Below are positions 26,767-35,404 of a DNA stretch of 64,000 bases, one piece after another. The stretch spans positions 2,728,001 to 2,792,000 of the forward strand of contig OZ257246.1 of the NCBI GenBank assembly GCA_965279595.1, given 5' to 3'. This DNA comes from CAIKLP01 sp965279595. Lineage in GTDB: Bacteria > Bacteroidota > Bacteroidia > Sphingobacteriales > Sphingobacteriaceae. Numbering within the stretch: the stretch's first letter is position 1; the number at the start of each line of letters is the position of its first letter. The notes beneath the pieces are model-generated. The model did not search any database. It was not told the DNA's origin and saw only the letters and a program-made list of their open reading frames with translations. A program made the position numbers and the translations under genes.

Positions 26767-29364
26767 TTATTCCACTGCAATATTTTCAAATAAAAACTCT
26801 TTCTTATCGGTCAATTTGAGCAGTATTTCAGAATCTTTGGAAACAATTGCACCCAAAATTTGCTTAGATAATTCGTTTAAAATTTTCTTTTGCATGACTC
26901 TTTTTAATGGTCTTGCACCAAACTGAGGATCGTATCCTAATTGACCTAACCAATCTAAAGCTTCCTCAGTAGCACTAATTTTTATACCCATTTCAGCCAA
27001 TGAATTTTGAATTGCTTTGAATTGGATAAAGACAATTTGTTTTACCTCATCCCTTGATAAAGGAGTGAACATAATCACTTCATCAATTCTATTTAAAAAT
27101 TCAGGACGAATTGTTTTCTTTAAAACATCAAATACTTCTGTTTTTGTTTTAGCAATAATGCCTTCTCTATTCTCATCAGTAATTTCAGCAAAATTTTCTT
27201 GAATTAAAGGAGCACCAATATTAGAAGTCATTACAATGATTGTATTTTTGAAATTAACCATTCGACCTTTATTATCTGTCAATCTTCCATCATCTAAAAC
27301 TTGTAATAAAATATTGAATACATCAGGATGTGCTTTTTCAATTTCATCTAACAAAATAACTGAATAAGGTCTGCGTCTAACAGCTTCAGTTAATTGTCCA
27401 CCTTCATCATATCCAACATATCCTGGAGGCGCCCCAATCAATCGAGAAACCGCATGTCTTTCTTGATATTCCGACATATCTATTCGAGTCATGGCATTTT
27501 CATCATTGAATAAAAAATCTGCCAATGCTTTTGCCAATTCTGTTTTCCCTACTCCTGTTGTTCCTAAAAATATGAATGAACCAATTGGCTTTTTCTTGTC
27601 TTGCAAACCTGCTCTACTCCTACGAACCGCATCTGCTATAGCTTCAATAGCTTCCTCTTGTCCAATAACACGTTTATGCAATTCAGTTTCCAATTGCAAT
27701 AATTTGTCGCGCTCACTTTCAATCATTTTATTTAATGGGATGCCTGTCCAACGAGAAACAACCCCAGCAATATCTTCAGCTGTTACTTCTTCTTTCATAA
27801 TTCTAGAAGTATTTTTTTCTAACTGAATTTTTAATTCTTCAACAAGTTTTTCTGCTTCTTTAATTTTACCATAACGCAATTCAGCAACCTTACCATAATC
27901 ACCTGAACGTTCAGCCTGCTCAGCTTCTAATTTATATTGTTCTACTAAATCTAATTGTGTTTGAATTTGATTTACAATTTGTTTTTCAGAATCCCATTTT
28001 GCTCTAAAATCATTTCTTTCTTCTGAAAGGTTTGCAATTTCTTCATTCAACTCTTTCAAACGCTTGGTATCATCTTCTCTTTTTATTGCCTCTCGTTCAA
28101 TTTCTAATTGCATTATTTTTCTTTCAATTTCATCTAATGCTTCTGGCACCGAATCCATTTCTAATCTAAGTTTAGAGGCAGCTTCATCCATTAAATCAAT
28201 AGCTTTGTCAGGTAAGTAACGATCAGAAATATACCTTTGAGAAAGTTCAACGGATGCAATGATTGCTTCATCTTTAATTCTCACTTTATGGTGAATTTCA
28301 TACTTCTCTTTTAATCCTCTTAAAATAGAAACAGCATCTTCCATAGATGGTTCATCAACCAAAACTTTTTGAAATCTTCTTTCTAAAGCTTTATCTTTTT
28401 CTAAATATTTTTGATATTCATTTAAAGTGGTTGCTCCAATAGCTCGCAATTCTCCACGAGCCAAGGCTGGTTTTAAAATATTGGCTGCATCCATAGCACC
28501 TTCAGAGGCTCCAGCCCCAACAAGTGTATGTATTTCATCAATGAATAGAATAATTTCACCATCACTTTGTGTTACTTCTTTAATAACAGATTTCAATCTT
28601 TCTTCAAATTCACCTTTATATTTTGCACCTGCAATGAGTGCACCCATATCCAATGAATAAACAATTTTAGATTTTAAATTCTCTGGAACATCACCATTCA
28701 CAATTCGATGAGCGATGCCTTCAGCAATAGCTGTTTTACCTACTCCTGGTTCACCAATTAAAATTGGATTGTTTTTTGTTCTTCTCGATAAAATTTGAAT
28801 AACTCTTCTAATTTCTTCATCTCTTCCAATTACAGGGTCCAATTTACCTGAGCTTGCCGCATCATTTAAATTTCTTGCATATTTTGACAATGCTTGATAG
28901 GTAACTTCTGCATTTTGATCTGTTACTTTTGAATTTCCTCTTAAAGAAACAATGGCTGCTTTCAAATCTTTTTCAATTAAGCCAGCATCTTTAAGCATGG
29001 TAGAAGTCTTTTCATTTACTGAAAGCAAAGCCAACAATAAATGTTCTATGGAAACAAATTCATCCCCAAAATCTTTTAAATAATTTAATGCTTTTGCAAA
29101 AACTTGATTACTAGATTTTGAAAAATAAGGTTCTCCCCCTTCCACTTTCGGATAGGATTGCACAATTGATTGATTAACCTCTTGTACTCTACTTAAGTTA
29201 ACATTAACTTTTTTGAATAAATAAGGAAGTACATTTTCATCAACACTAATAATTCCTTTTAATAAATGACCAGGTTCAATGGCTTGTTGCTGAAAGCCTG
29301 TAGCTATTTCAATGGCCTTATTAATGGCCTCTTGAGATTTGATTGTATATTGATTAAAATTCAT
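26767..29364 (-). CDS. clpB: ATP-dependent chaperone ClpB
   Basis: 865 residues; disaggregase that works with the DnaK system. Clp N-domain (residues 1-140), first AAA+ with LIGEPGVGKTAIAEGIA near 203, the middle coiled-coil domain (~405-525; RDEEI-type arginine pairs, then EQYKLEAEQAERSGDYGK) and the second AAA+ with FLGTTGVGKTELAKALA near 605 and RIDMSEYQERHAVSRLIGAP. Full length. It precedes an M4 peptidase gene but is separated by a terminator. A seven-pair inverted repeat lies just upstream of the start codon. Confidence 0.97.
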   Translation of the reverse strand: MNFNQYTIKSQEAINKAIEIATGFQQQAIEPGHLLKGIISVDENVLPYLFKKVNVNLSRVQEVNQSIVQSYPKVEGGEPYFSKSSNQVFAKALNYLKDFGDEFVSIEHLLLALLSVNEKTSTMLKDAGLIEKDLKAAIVSLRGNSKVTDQNAEVTYQALSKYARNLNDAASSGKLDPVIGRDEEIRRVIQILSRRTKNNPILIGEPGVGKTAIAEGIAHRIVNGDVPENLKSKIVYSLDMGALIAGAKYKGEFEERLKSVIKEVTQSDGEIILFIDEIHTLVGAGASEGAMDAANILKPALARGELRAIGATTLNEYQKYLEKDKALERRFQKVLVDEPSMEDAVSILRGLKEKYEIHHKVRIKDEAIIASVELSQRYISDRYLPDKAIDLMDEAASKLRLEMDSVPEALDEIERKIMQLEIEREAIKREDDTKRLKELNEEIANLSEERNDFRAKWDSEKQIVNQIQTQLDLVEQYKLEAEQAERSGDYGKVAELRYGKIKEAEKLVEELKIQLEKNTSRIMKEEVTAEDIAGVVSRWTGIPLNKMIESERDKLLQLETELHKRVIGQEEAIEAIADAVRRSRAGLQDKKKPIGSFIFLGTTGVGKTELAKALADFLFNDENAMTRIDMSEYQERHAVSRLIGAPPGYVGYDEGGQLTEAVRRRPYSVILLDEIEKAHPDVFNILLQVLDDGRLTDNKGRMVNFKNTIIVMTSNIGAPLIQENFAEITDENREGIIAKTKTEVFDVLKKTIRPEFLNRIDEVIMFTPLSRDEVKQIVFIQFKAIQNSLAEMGIKISATEEALDWLGQLGYDPQFGARPLKRVMQKKILNELSKQILGAIVSKDSEILLKLTDKKEFLFENIAVE

Positions 29365-29372
29365 AACACTTT

Positions 29373-29402
29373 ATACCATCATTTTAAAATTGATAATGGT
29401 AT
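29373..29402 (-). promoter_or_regulatory. inverted repeat in the clpB leader
   Basis: ATACCAT (29373-29379) and ATGGTAT (29396-29402) form a perfect seven-pair inverted repeat eight bases before the clpB start codon, with a TTTTAAAA palindrome between them. It does not match CIRCE. It could be an operator or a 5'-UTR hairpin. The remaining 29403-29526 gap shows no gene. Confidence 0.4.
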
Positions 29403-29526
29403 CAATGGTTTGTCAAATAAACAGCCAAGTGAAAATAAAGCTAAAATACAAGCAAATTTGTCGCTTTGAAGCAATACAGAATGACGAATTAACCGAAAGG
29501 GAAAAAATAACTGACGATTTTGCTGA

Positions 29527-29934
29527 TTATTTTTTTTCTAAAATAGATTTCAGTTGCTCGGCTTGATGGTTTACCAATTTAGTAAGGGGGCCTACCGCCA
29601 TCATTTTGATAAAAGGATTAAGATCAGCATTGATAGTCATTTGAACTGAAGCCGATGAATCGCCTTTTTCAGCAATTCTCCAATTAAGATCTAATGCAAA
29701 AGGAACATCACCTTTAGGAATGATATTGATACTTGCATTGGGAGTTAATTCTCCTTTTTGCAATTGCAATTTAGCCATGTTTTGAATGGTAAATTGACAA
29801 TCATCTTCAGTGGAGGTCCAATTATAAATTGATTCGGGCATTAATTGCTGATGGTTATTTAAGTTAACCAAAAATTGATAAATTTCTGATGCACTTTTTT
29901 CAATAATTAATTCAGCACTTTGTATACTAGTCAT
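29527..29934 (-). CDS. SRPBCC family (polyketide cyclase/START-like) protein
   Basis: About 135 residues of the SRPBCC helix-grip fold: N-terminal SIQSAELIIEKSASEIYQFL, a beta-rich centre (FALDLNWRIAEKGDSSASVQMTINADLNPF) and a long C-terminal helix (VNHQAEQLKSILEKK). These proteins bind hydrophobic ligands in a cavity; the ligand is unknown here. The ATG at 29934 leaves a two-base gap after the pyrE stop, so the two are almost certainly co-transcribed and possibly translationally coupled. Confidence 0.8.
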   Translation of the reverse strand: MTSIQSAELIIEKSASEIYQFLVNLNNHQQLMPESIYNWTSTEDDCQFTIQNMAKLQLQKGELTPNASINIIPKGDVPFALDLNWRIAEKGDSSASVQMTINADLNPFIKMMAVGPLTKLVNHQAEQLKSILEKK

Positions 29935-29936
29935 GA

Positions 29937-30590
29937 TTATGCAGGTTCTTTTTCGCCCCAATGTTCAGGGTCTTCTCTCCATGATTTTAATAAATTTACA
30001 TCCGCTTCAGAAATAAAACTTGACGCCAATGCTTGTTCTACTAAATCACTATAATTACTCAATGAAATTAATTTACAGTTTGCTTGTTCGAAATTTGATT
30101 TTGCGATTTCAAAACCATAAGTAAAAATGGAAACCATTCCAATAACTTCACAACCTGCAGCGCGCAAAGCTTCAACAGCTTTCAAACTACTTTTGCCAGT
30201 TGAAATTAAATCTTCAACTATTACCACTCTTTGTCCTTCCTTCACTTCCCCTTCAATCATATTATTCATTCCATGATCTTTTGGTGCAGAACGTACGTAA
30301 GCAAAAGGTAAACCTAATTCTTGCGCAACTAAAACTCCTTGTGGAATTCCTGCAGTTGCAACGCCTGCAATTAAATTAACTGAAGTAAATTCTTCATTAA
30401 TAACTTCTGATAAGCGTTGGCGAATAAAAGTTCTTACTGGTGGGTATGATAAAGTAATTCTATTGTCACAATAAATTGGAGATTTCCAACCTGAAGCCCA
30501 AGTAAATGGCTTTTGCGGTTGCAATTTGATAGCTTTGATTTGTAGTAAAAATTCTGCTACTTTTAACGACGTTTCCTTCTTATTTACCAT
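29937..30590 (-). CDS. pyrE: orotate phosphoribosyltransferase
   Basis: 217 residues; converts orotate and PRPP to OMP in pyrimidine synthesis. PRPP-binding motif VVIVEDLISTGKSSLKA near residue 120, with GVATAGIPQGVLVA and YVRSAPKDHG upstream in the usual order. It starts seven bases from the divergent NUDIX gene. Its -7 box overlaps the NUDIX start codon. The SRPBCC gene follows with a two-base gap. Confidence 0.95.
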   Translation of the reverse strand: MVNKKETSLKVAEFLLQIKAIKLQPQKPFTWASGWKSPIYCDNRITLSYPPVRTFIRQRLSEVINEEFTSVNLIAGVATAGIPQGVLVAQELGLPFAYVRSAPKDHGMNNMIEGEVKEGQRVVIVEDLISTGKSSLKAVEALRAAGCEVIGMVSIFTYGFEIAKSNFEQANCKLISLSNYSDLVEQALASSFISEADVNLLKSWREDPEHWGEKEPA

Positions 30591-30594
30591 AGCG

Positions 30595-30602
30595 CAAATG
30601 TA
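30595..30602 (-). promoter_or_regulatory. -7 promoter box of pyrE
   Basis: Minus-strand TACATTTG, an exact TAnnTTTG match, ends four bases from the pyrE ATG, predicting a leaderless mRNA. It includes the ATG of the divergent NUDIX gene (30598-30600). Confidence 0.55.
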
Positions 30603-31194
30603 TAAAATTTATATAAACGAAAAACCACTGATTATTACTCAAACCGAATTAAAAAACGAAGATTTAGACGAGTTTAGTACAAGGTCTTATGAATCAGATA
30701 CTTTTGTTTTAAACAAACAGTTAATTGTGCAACTAAATGAAGGAAAAGTAATTCACACTTCAAATGAAAATGAACTTTTCGAAAAATTTAAGCAACAATT
30801 TAAAGTTATTTATGCTGCTGGCGGATTGGTAAAAAATGAAAATGGGGAATACTTATTCATATTTAGAAGAAGAAAATGGGATTTACCAAAAGGTAAATTA
30901 GATCCAGGAGAAACTGATGAAATTGCAGCAGTTAGGGAAGTAAAAGAAGAATGTGGTTTGAATGAAGTTTTTCTTGGAGATTTATTAACAATTACTTGGC
31001 ATATTTATTTTGAAAAGAAAGAATGGGTTCTAAAAAAAACTGTTTGGTTTGAAATGACAACAAAGGAGATAACGTTAATCCCACAAATAGAAGAAGACAT
31101 CACTGAAATTAAATGGATAGGAAAAAATAATTTCAACGAAGTAAAGAAAAACACTTACCAATCTATTTTAGAAATTATTAAATTTGCCAAATGA
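30598..31194 (+). CDS. NUDIX hydrolase
   Basis: 199 residues. An N-terminal ~70-residue region of unknown fold (MYKIYINEKPLIITQ) precedes the NUDIX domain. The Nudix box reads GKLDPGETDEIAAVREVKEE and continues CGL, an exact GX5EX7REUXEEXGU match near residues 100-122, so catalysis of a nucleoside-diphosphate-linked substrate is expected; the substrate is unknown. The start at 30598 was chosen because the upstream reading enters pyrE. The last four bases overlap the next gene (ATGA). Confidence 0.9.
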   Translation: MYKIYINEKPLIITQTELKNEDLDEFSTRSYESDTFVLNKQLIVQLNEGKVIHTSNENELFEKFKQQFKVIYAAGGLVKNENGEYLFIFRRRKWDLPKGKLDPGETDEIAAVREVKEECGLNEVFLGDLLTITWHIYFEKKEWVLKKTVWFEMTTKEITLIPQIEEDITEIKWIGKNNFNEVKKNTYQSILEIIKFAK

Positions 31195-31574
31195 AAAATA
31201 GTTTAATTTTGTTAACATTGATAACCTTTCTATCATGTAATAAAACAGGAAAAGTAGAGACATTAGAGAAGCAAACATCCATAGTAGGCAATGCATTCCC
31301 AGACAGTATACAACTAGGTGACATTGCCAATTTAAAAATTTATCATGAATTTATTAATGGCTGTGCTCAATTCTCAAGGTTAGAGAAAATGACACATGAT
31401 GATACGCAACATATCAAAAGTTATGCTAATTATAGAGATGGCAATTGCACACAAGTAATTATTCGCGATAGTATATATTTTCCTTTTGAAGCTGTAAATA
31501 GAGGAACTTATTATTTTTCTTTTGGAAGAATTAATTCATTGCCAGATTTAAGAGATTCGATAATTGTTTATTAA
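31191..31574 (+). CDS. lipoprotein of unknown function
   Basis: 127 residues with a lipobox (LLTLITFLSC) putting the lipidated Cys at position 16. The mature part contains two further cysteines (NGCAQFSRL, DGNCTQVI) and is beta-rich; no known family was recognised. The start ATGA overlaps the NUDIX stop, suggesting translational coupling. Its stop abuts the convergent coaD stop (31575) with no gap. Confidence 0.7.
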   Translation: MKNSLILLTLITFLSCNKTGKVETLEKQTSIVGNAFPDSIQLGDIANLKIYHEFINGCAQFSRLEKMTHDDTQHIKSYANYRDGNCTQVIIRDSIYFPFEAVNRGTYYFSFGRINSLPDLRDSIIVY

Positions 31575-32048
31575 TTAACAATTCACAATTATTTCTGCTA
31601 TTTCAGCAGGCACAAATTGTCTAATATCTCCCCCATTTCTTAAAATATCTCTCACAATTGTAGAGCTAATTGCAGAAAATCCAGGTCGGCTAAGCATAAA
31701 GATGCTTTCTATTTCAGGATGCATGGATTGGTTCATTTGTGAGATTGCCTTTTCATATTCAAAATCAGAAGTAGATCTTATTCCACGAAGCATGTATTGA
31801 GCACCAATTTTTTTGCAATACTCAACTGTTAATCCTTCATAGGTAGCAACCTTTACTTTAGGTACTTCCTTAAAAACAATTTTCAGCATTTCTTCTCTTT
31901 GTTCAGAAGTTAAGAAAGACTGCTTCGTACTATTTAATCCAATACCAACAACTACTTCATCAAATAATGGTAAAGCCCTTTTAAGGATATCGATATGGGC
32001 TAATGTTATTGGATCAAAGGATCCTGGGAATAATGCAATTTTTTTCAT
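31575..32048 (-). CDS. coaD: phosphopantetheine adenylyltransferase
   Basis: About 157 residues; transfers AMP to 4'-phosphopantetheine in coenzyme A synthesis. Nucleotidyltransferase motif ALFPGSFDPITLAHIDI at the start and SAISSTIVRDIL near residue 130 (the ISSTxxR signature). The start at 32048 (MKKIALFPGSFD) was preferred over 32063. It is the last gene of a probable DUF3822-rsmD-coaD operon, an order seen in other Bacteroidota. Confidence 0.95.
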   Translation of the reverse strand: MKKIALFPGSFDPITLAHIDILKRALPLFDEVVVGIGLNSTKQSFLTSEQREEMLKIVFKEVPKVKVATYEGLTVEYCKKIGAQYMLRGIRSTSDFEYEKAISQMNQSMHPEIESIFMLSRPGFSAISSTIVRDILRNGGDIRQFVPAEIAEIIVNC

Positions 32049-32093
32049 CGAATTAAAAATCAAGAAAAACTGTTAATACACAAAGGTAAGCAA

Positions 32094-32633
32094 TTAATTA
32101 AGAGCTGAAAAAAATGAGAAACTAGAAGAGCCATAACTCCTTGTAGATTGAAACCCTTTGCCTATTGAAATATTTTGTAATGTGGCATGCTCAATGATGA
32201 GTATTCCATCTTTTTTTAACAAATTCCTTTCCATCACTTTGTCTGCAATCCTAGTTATTTGAGGCATATCATAAGGTGGGTCTGCAAAAATAATATCAAA
32301 TTGGTCAGTCTCCATTTCTAAAAATTTAAATACCTCGCTTACTTTTAAATGGGCGTGCTCATATTTAAATTTCAGAAAGGTTTCTTTGATAAATTGAACA
32401 CATTTTAAATGCTTATCAACACAGGTTAAATCTTCACATCCTCGGGATGCAAATTCATAGCTCATGTTTCCAGTACCACTAAATAAATCGAGCACTTTTA
32501 CTGAATCAAAATCAAATTGATTTGCTAATACATTGAATAGAGCTTCTTTTGCCTGATCAGTGGTTGGTCTAACAGGTAAATTGTTAGGAGCATTTATTCG
32601 CAGACCGCGCCATTTCCCTGAAATTATTCGCAT
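32094..32633 (-). CDS. rsmD: 16S rRNA (guanine-966-N2)-methyltransferase
   Basis: 179 residues. SAM-binding motif VLDLFSGTGNMSYEFASRGC near residue 47 and the N-methyltransferase motif IIFADPPYDMP near 115; the N-terminus MRIISGKWRGLRI is diagnostic of RsmD. Its start overlaps the end of the upstream DUF3822 gene by ten bases. Confidence 0.94.
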   Translation of the reverse strand: MRIISGKWRGLRINAPNNLPVRPTTDQAKEALFNVLANQFDFDSVKVLDLFSGTGNMSYEFASRGCEDLTCVDKHLKCVQFIKETFLKFKYEHAHLKVSEVFKFLEMETDQFDIIFADPPYDMPQITRIADKVMERNLLKKDGILIIEHATLQNISIGKGFQSTRSYGSSSFSFFSALN

Positions 32634-33481
32634 AATCGCGCTGCAAATAAAGTTAAAAATTGATGAGTGTTCATTTCTCCATCTAATCTATAAGAATATT
32701 CTGACCTGCTGTCTTTACCACAAAAATCTACAAACTGAAAATATTTCCAAAGCATTTGAAATTCATTCATTTCCTTATTAATTAATCCACTTACTTTCAC
32801 TAATAAATTCTCAGTATTTAGTTGAAATTGTTCAGTAATAAAAAGTGGATAATAAATAAAATCTTCTGGTGATTGGAAACTATAACTATTAAAAAGCAAT
32901 AATTTATTTTCTTTAATTAAACATACATCCAAAGTATTTGAATGTGCATTGATTAATAAAGTTGGTTGCGTGGTACTTCTAAAATGGTTAATCGAATAAG
33001 ATACTAAGGTACTAGCAGTATGAATGAATTTAACTTCTGGAAACTTCCTTCTTACCATTGCAACGATGGTTGATCGAATACCATAAACTACATACGAATC
33101 TATTGCAGGAATAAAATTATGGTAAATAATATGGTCGGGGGCTAAATTAGCATTGAAAGATAACCATAATTCGGAGTCGTTTTTACTAAATAATGGCTTT
33201 GGAATTAAAGTGTGTTGGGCTGAATTAATAATACATCTAACATCAACATAATCTCTGTGAAGAAAATCAGTTTTCTCTATAATTTCTTGTAGGGTCGATT
33301 CTTCATTATCAAATTTAAAATCGGCTTGCATCACAAATTTCTCGCGTTCATTGCTATAAGCAACAGCTTTAAAATAACCATCCTCTATTTGTATGGTTAA
33401 TTGGTATGATGATTTGGTGTCGAAATAAAAACTTTCGTCAACTCTTTCAGATTTGGTTACAGTATGTAGTAATTGATTCAT
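32624..33481 (-). CDS. DUF3822 family protein
   Basis: 285 residues, no signal peptide. It matches the DUF3822 group that precedes rsmD in Bacteroidota. Recognisable stretches: the N-terminal strand-rich region (QLTIQIEDGYFKAVAYSN) and TLLINAHSNTLDVCLIKEN near residue 175. The fold may be actin/ASKHA-like, but no nucleotide-binding motif could be confirmed. The function is unknown. It leads the operon DUF3822-rsmD-coaD and has a perfect -7 box five bases before its ATG. Confidence 0.8.
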   Translation of the reverse strand: MNQLLHTVTKSERVDESFYFDTKSSYQLTIQIEDGYFKAVAYSNEREKFVMQADFKFDNEESTLQEIIEKTDFLHRDYVDVRCIINSAQHTLIPKPLFSKNDSELWLSFNANLAPDHIIYHNFIPAIDSYVVYGIRSTIVAMVRRKFPEVKFIHTASTLVSYSINHFRSTTQPTLLINAHSNTLDVCLIKENKLLLFNSYSFQSPEDFIYYPLFITEQFQLNTENLLVKVSGLINKEMNEFQMLWKYFQFVDFCGKDSRSEYSYRLDGEMNTHQFLTLFAARLCE

Positions 33482-33486
33482 TTCTA

Positions 33487-33494
33487 CAAATGTA
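33487..33494 (-). promoter_or_regulatory. -7 promoter box of the DUF3822-rsmD-coaD operon
   Basis: Minus-strand TACATTTG (exact TAnnTTTG) ends five bases before the start codon, so the transcript is probably leaderless. Confidence 0.55.
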
Positions 33495-33561
33495 TAATTT
33501 TAGCCAATATTAAAGAGCCAAAAATCTATGAATTTGAGCTTATTCTGACTAAGTTAGCCAT

Positions 33562-34983
33562 GTGAACAACAGTTTTAGAAAGTATTTTGCACATGAGCCT
33601 ACTCAAGATCAAGTAACTTTATTTGAAAAAGTGAATGGGTTTTTATTAGCTAAAGATCAATTTTCATGCTTTGTTTTAAGGGGTTACGCCGGTACAGGAA
33701 AAACAACTGCCATGAGCGCATTGGTTAAAATGTTACCTTCCTATCAATTCAAATCTGTATTGTTAGCCCCAACAGGAAGAGCAGCTAAGGTTTTAGGCAA
33801 TTACGCTAATAAACAAGCATTTACTATTCATAAAAAAATATATAGAAAAAAAAGTGCTATTGAGTTTGGATCCGGATTTACATTGGCCCCTAATCCACAT
33901 AAAGATACCTTGTTCATAGTTGATGAGGCCTCTATGATTTCAGGGGCAATTGCTGATGGATTGATGGGTATGAAAAGTTTATTGGCTGATTTAATTAAAT
34001 ACGTTTATGAAAGTGATAGTAATTGTAGATTAATTTTTGTTGGAGATACAGCTCAATTACCCCCAGTTGGATCAGCTGAAAGCCCAGCATTAAGTGACAC
34101 ATTTCTAAAACAAAATTTCGGTTTACATATAACTAGTTGTGAACTTAAAGAAGTGGTCCGTCAAGAAAAAAAATCAGGAATTCTTGAAAATGCAACTCAA
34201 TTAAGATTACAAATTGCACAAGAAAATGATTTCATTCCGAAAATGAAAACAAAATCATTCAAAGATTTTTTTTATATCACTGGTGAAAAATTAGTTGACG
34301 GAATAAATTACGCTTATGATAAATATGGAATGGATGATACCCTCATCATTTGTAGATCCAACAAAAATGCCAATTTATATAATCAACAAATAAGATCAAG
34401 AATATTATTTCGAGAAGAATTTATTTCTACAGGCGATTATTTAATGATTGTTAAAAATAATTATTTCTGGTTACCAGAAGATTTAGAAGGTGGATTTATT
34501 GCCAATGGAGAAATTGTGAAAGTCATTAGAATTCGAAATGAACAAGAATTACATGGTTTAAAATTTGCAGAAGCTACACTCCAGTTAATTGATTTTCCTG
34601 AGCAGCCAATCATTACAGCAAAAATTATTTTAGACACTTTGAATGCGGATAGCCCTGCATTAACAAGCGCTCAACAACAGCAATTATATGAACAAGTACA
34701 GTTAGATTATGTTGATATAAAAAACAATAGTGAAAGGTTAGAGAAAGTAAAAAATGATCCCTATTTCAACGCTTTACAGGTTAAATTTTCTTATGCTGTA
34801 ACTTGCCATAAATCACAAGGTGGACAATGGAAAGCTGTATTTATAGATCAAGGTTATTTGACTGATGAAATGATGAACAAAGAATTTTTACGTTGGTTAT
34901 ATACTGCAGTTACCAGGGCCAGTGAAGAATTATTTTTAATTAATTTCAACAAAGACTTTTTTATAGATTTACCTTCCGATTAG
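33562..34983 (+). CDS. ATP-dependent DNA helicase, RecD/UvrD-like (SF1)
   Basis: 473 residues. SF1 motifs in order: Walker A RGYAGTGKTTAMSAL near residue 37, LLAPTGRAAKVL, Walker B FIVDEASMIS near 120, VGDTAQLPPVGSAES, and the C-terminal VTCHKSQGGQW and YTAVTRASEELFLI (motifs V and VI). It resembles the small RecD-like/Dda-type helicases of Bacteroidota, not subunit RecD of RecBCD. The start codon is GTG: an ATG two bases earlier is followed at once by a stop. It ends overlapping the convergent arfB by 23 bases. Confidence 0.88.
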   Translation: MNNSFRKYFAHEPTQDQVTLFEKVNGFLLAKDQFSCFVLRGYAGTGKTTAMSALVKMLPSYQFKSVLLAPTGRAAKVLGNYANKQAFTIHKKIYRKKSAIEFGSGFTLAPNPHKDTLFIVDEASMISGAIADGLMGMKSLLADLIKYVYESDSNCRLIFVGDTAQLPPVGSAESPALSDTFLKQNFGLHITSCELKEVVRQEKKSGILENATQLRLQIAQENDFIPKMKTKSFKDFFYITGEKLVDGINYAYDKYGMDDTLIICRSNKNANLYNQQIRSRILFREEFISTGDYLMIVKNNYFWLPEDLEGGFIANGEIVKVIRIRNEQELHGLKFAEATLQLIDFPEQPIITAKIILDTLNADSPALTSAQQQQLYEQVQLDYVDIKNNSERLEKVKNDPYFNALQVKFSYAVTCHKSQGGQWKAVFIDQGYLTDEMMNKEFLRWLYTAVTRASEELFLINFNKDFFIDLPSD

Positions 34984-35365
34984 CTTTTTTCTCTGCTATC
35001 AATTTCTTTTTTTGCAATCTATTTTCAATTGATTTTTTTGAAGGTTTACTTGCTTTTCTAATTTTAGGAACAAATAGTGCTTCATCTAATAAATGAATAA
35101 GTTTAGCAATAGCAATTTCTTTATTCAAATGTTGAGAACGCTCTTCATCACAAGTAACAATAATATTCCCTTCTAATGATATTCTGTTTTTAAGTTTACT
35201 GCTTATCCTTTGCTTTTCCTCATCATCGAATAATTTAGTTTCAATAAGGTTAAAAGTCAATTCAACTTTTGAAGAAACCTTATTTACATGCTGACCTCCA
35301 CTCCCACTACTTCTAATGGCTTTAATCTTTAATTCTGAGCGTATGTCCTTTAAAGAAATATTCAT
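34961..35365 (-). CDS. arfB: alternative ribosome-rescue peptidyl-tRNA hydrolase ArfB
   Basis: 134 residues. The catalytic GGQ lies in IRSSGSGGQHVNKVSSKVEL near residues 21-23, and the C-terminal ~35 residues are basic (KPSKKSIENRLQKKKLIAEK), the tail that occupies the empty mRNA channel. It hydrolyses peptidyl-tRNA on stalled ribosomes. Short length and the tail separate it from full-size RF1/RF2. The 3' end overlaps the convergent helicase gene by 23 bases. Confidence 0.93.
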   Translation of the reverse strand: MNISLKDIRSELKIKAIRSSGSGGQHVNKVSSKVELTFNLIETKLFDDEEKQRISSKLKNRISLEGNIIVTCDEERSQHLNKEIAIAKLIHLLDEALFVPKIRKASKPSKKSIENRLQKKKLIAEKKANRKVNL

Positions 35366-35404
35366 TTACCTATTCTAATAAAATAATTACCTTCGTTTAT
35401 CGTT

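Noticed and set aside
29373..29402. CIRCE element before clpB
   Set aside because: Neither half matches TTAGCACTC/GAGTGCTAA; kept only as an unspecified inverted repeat.
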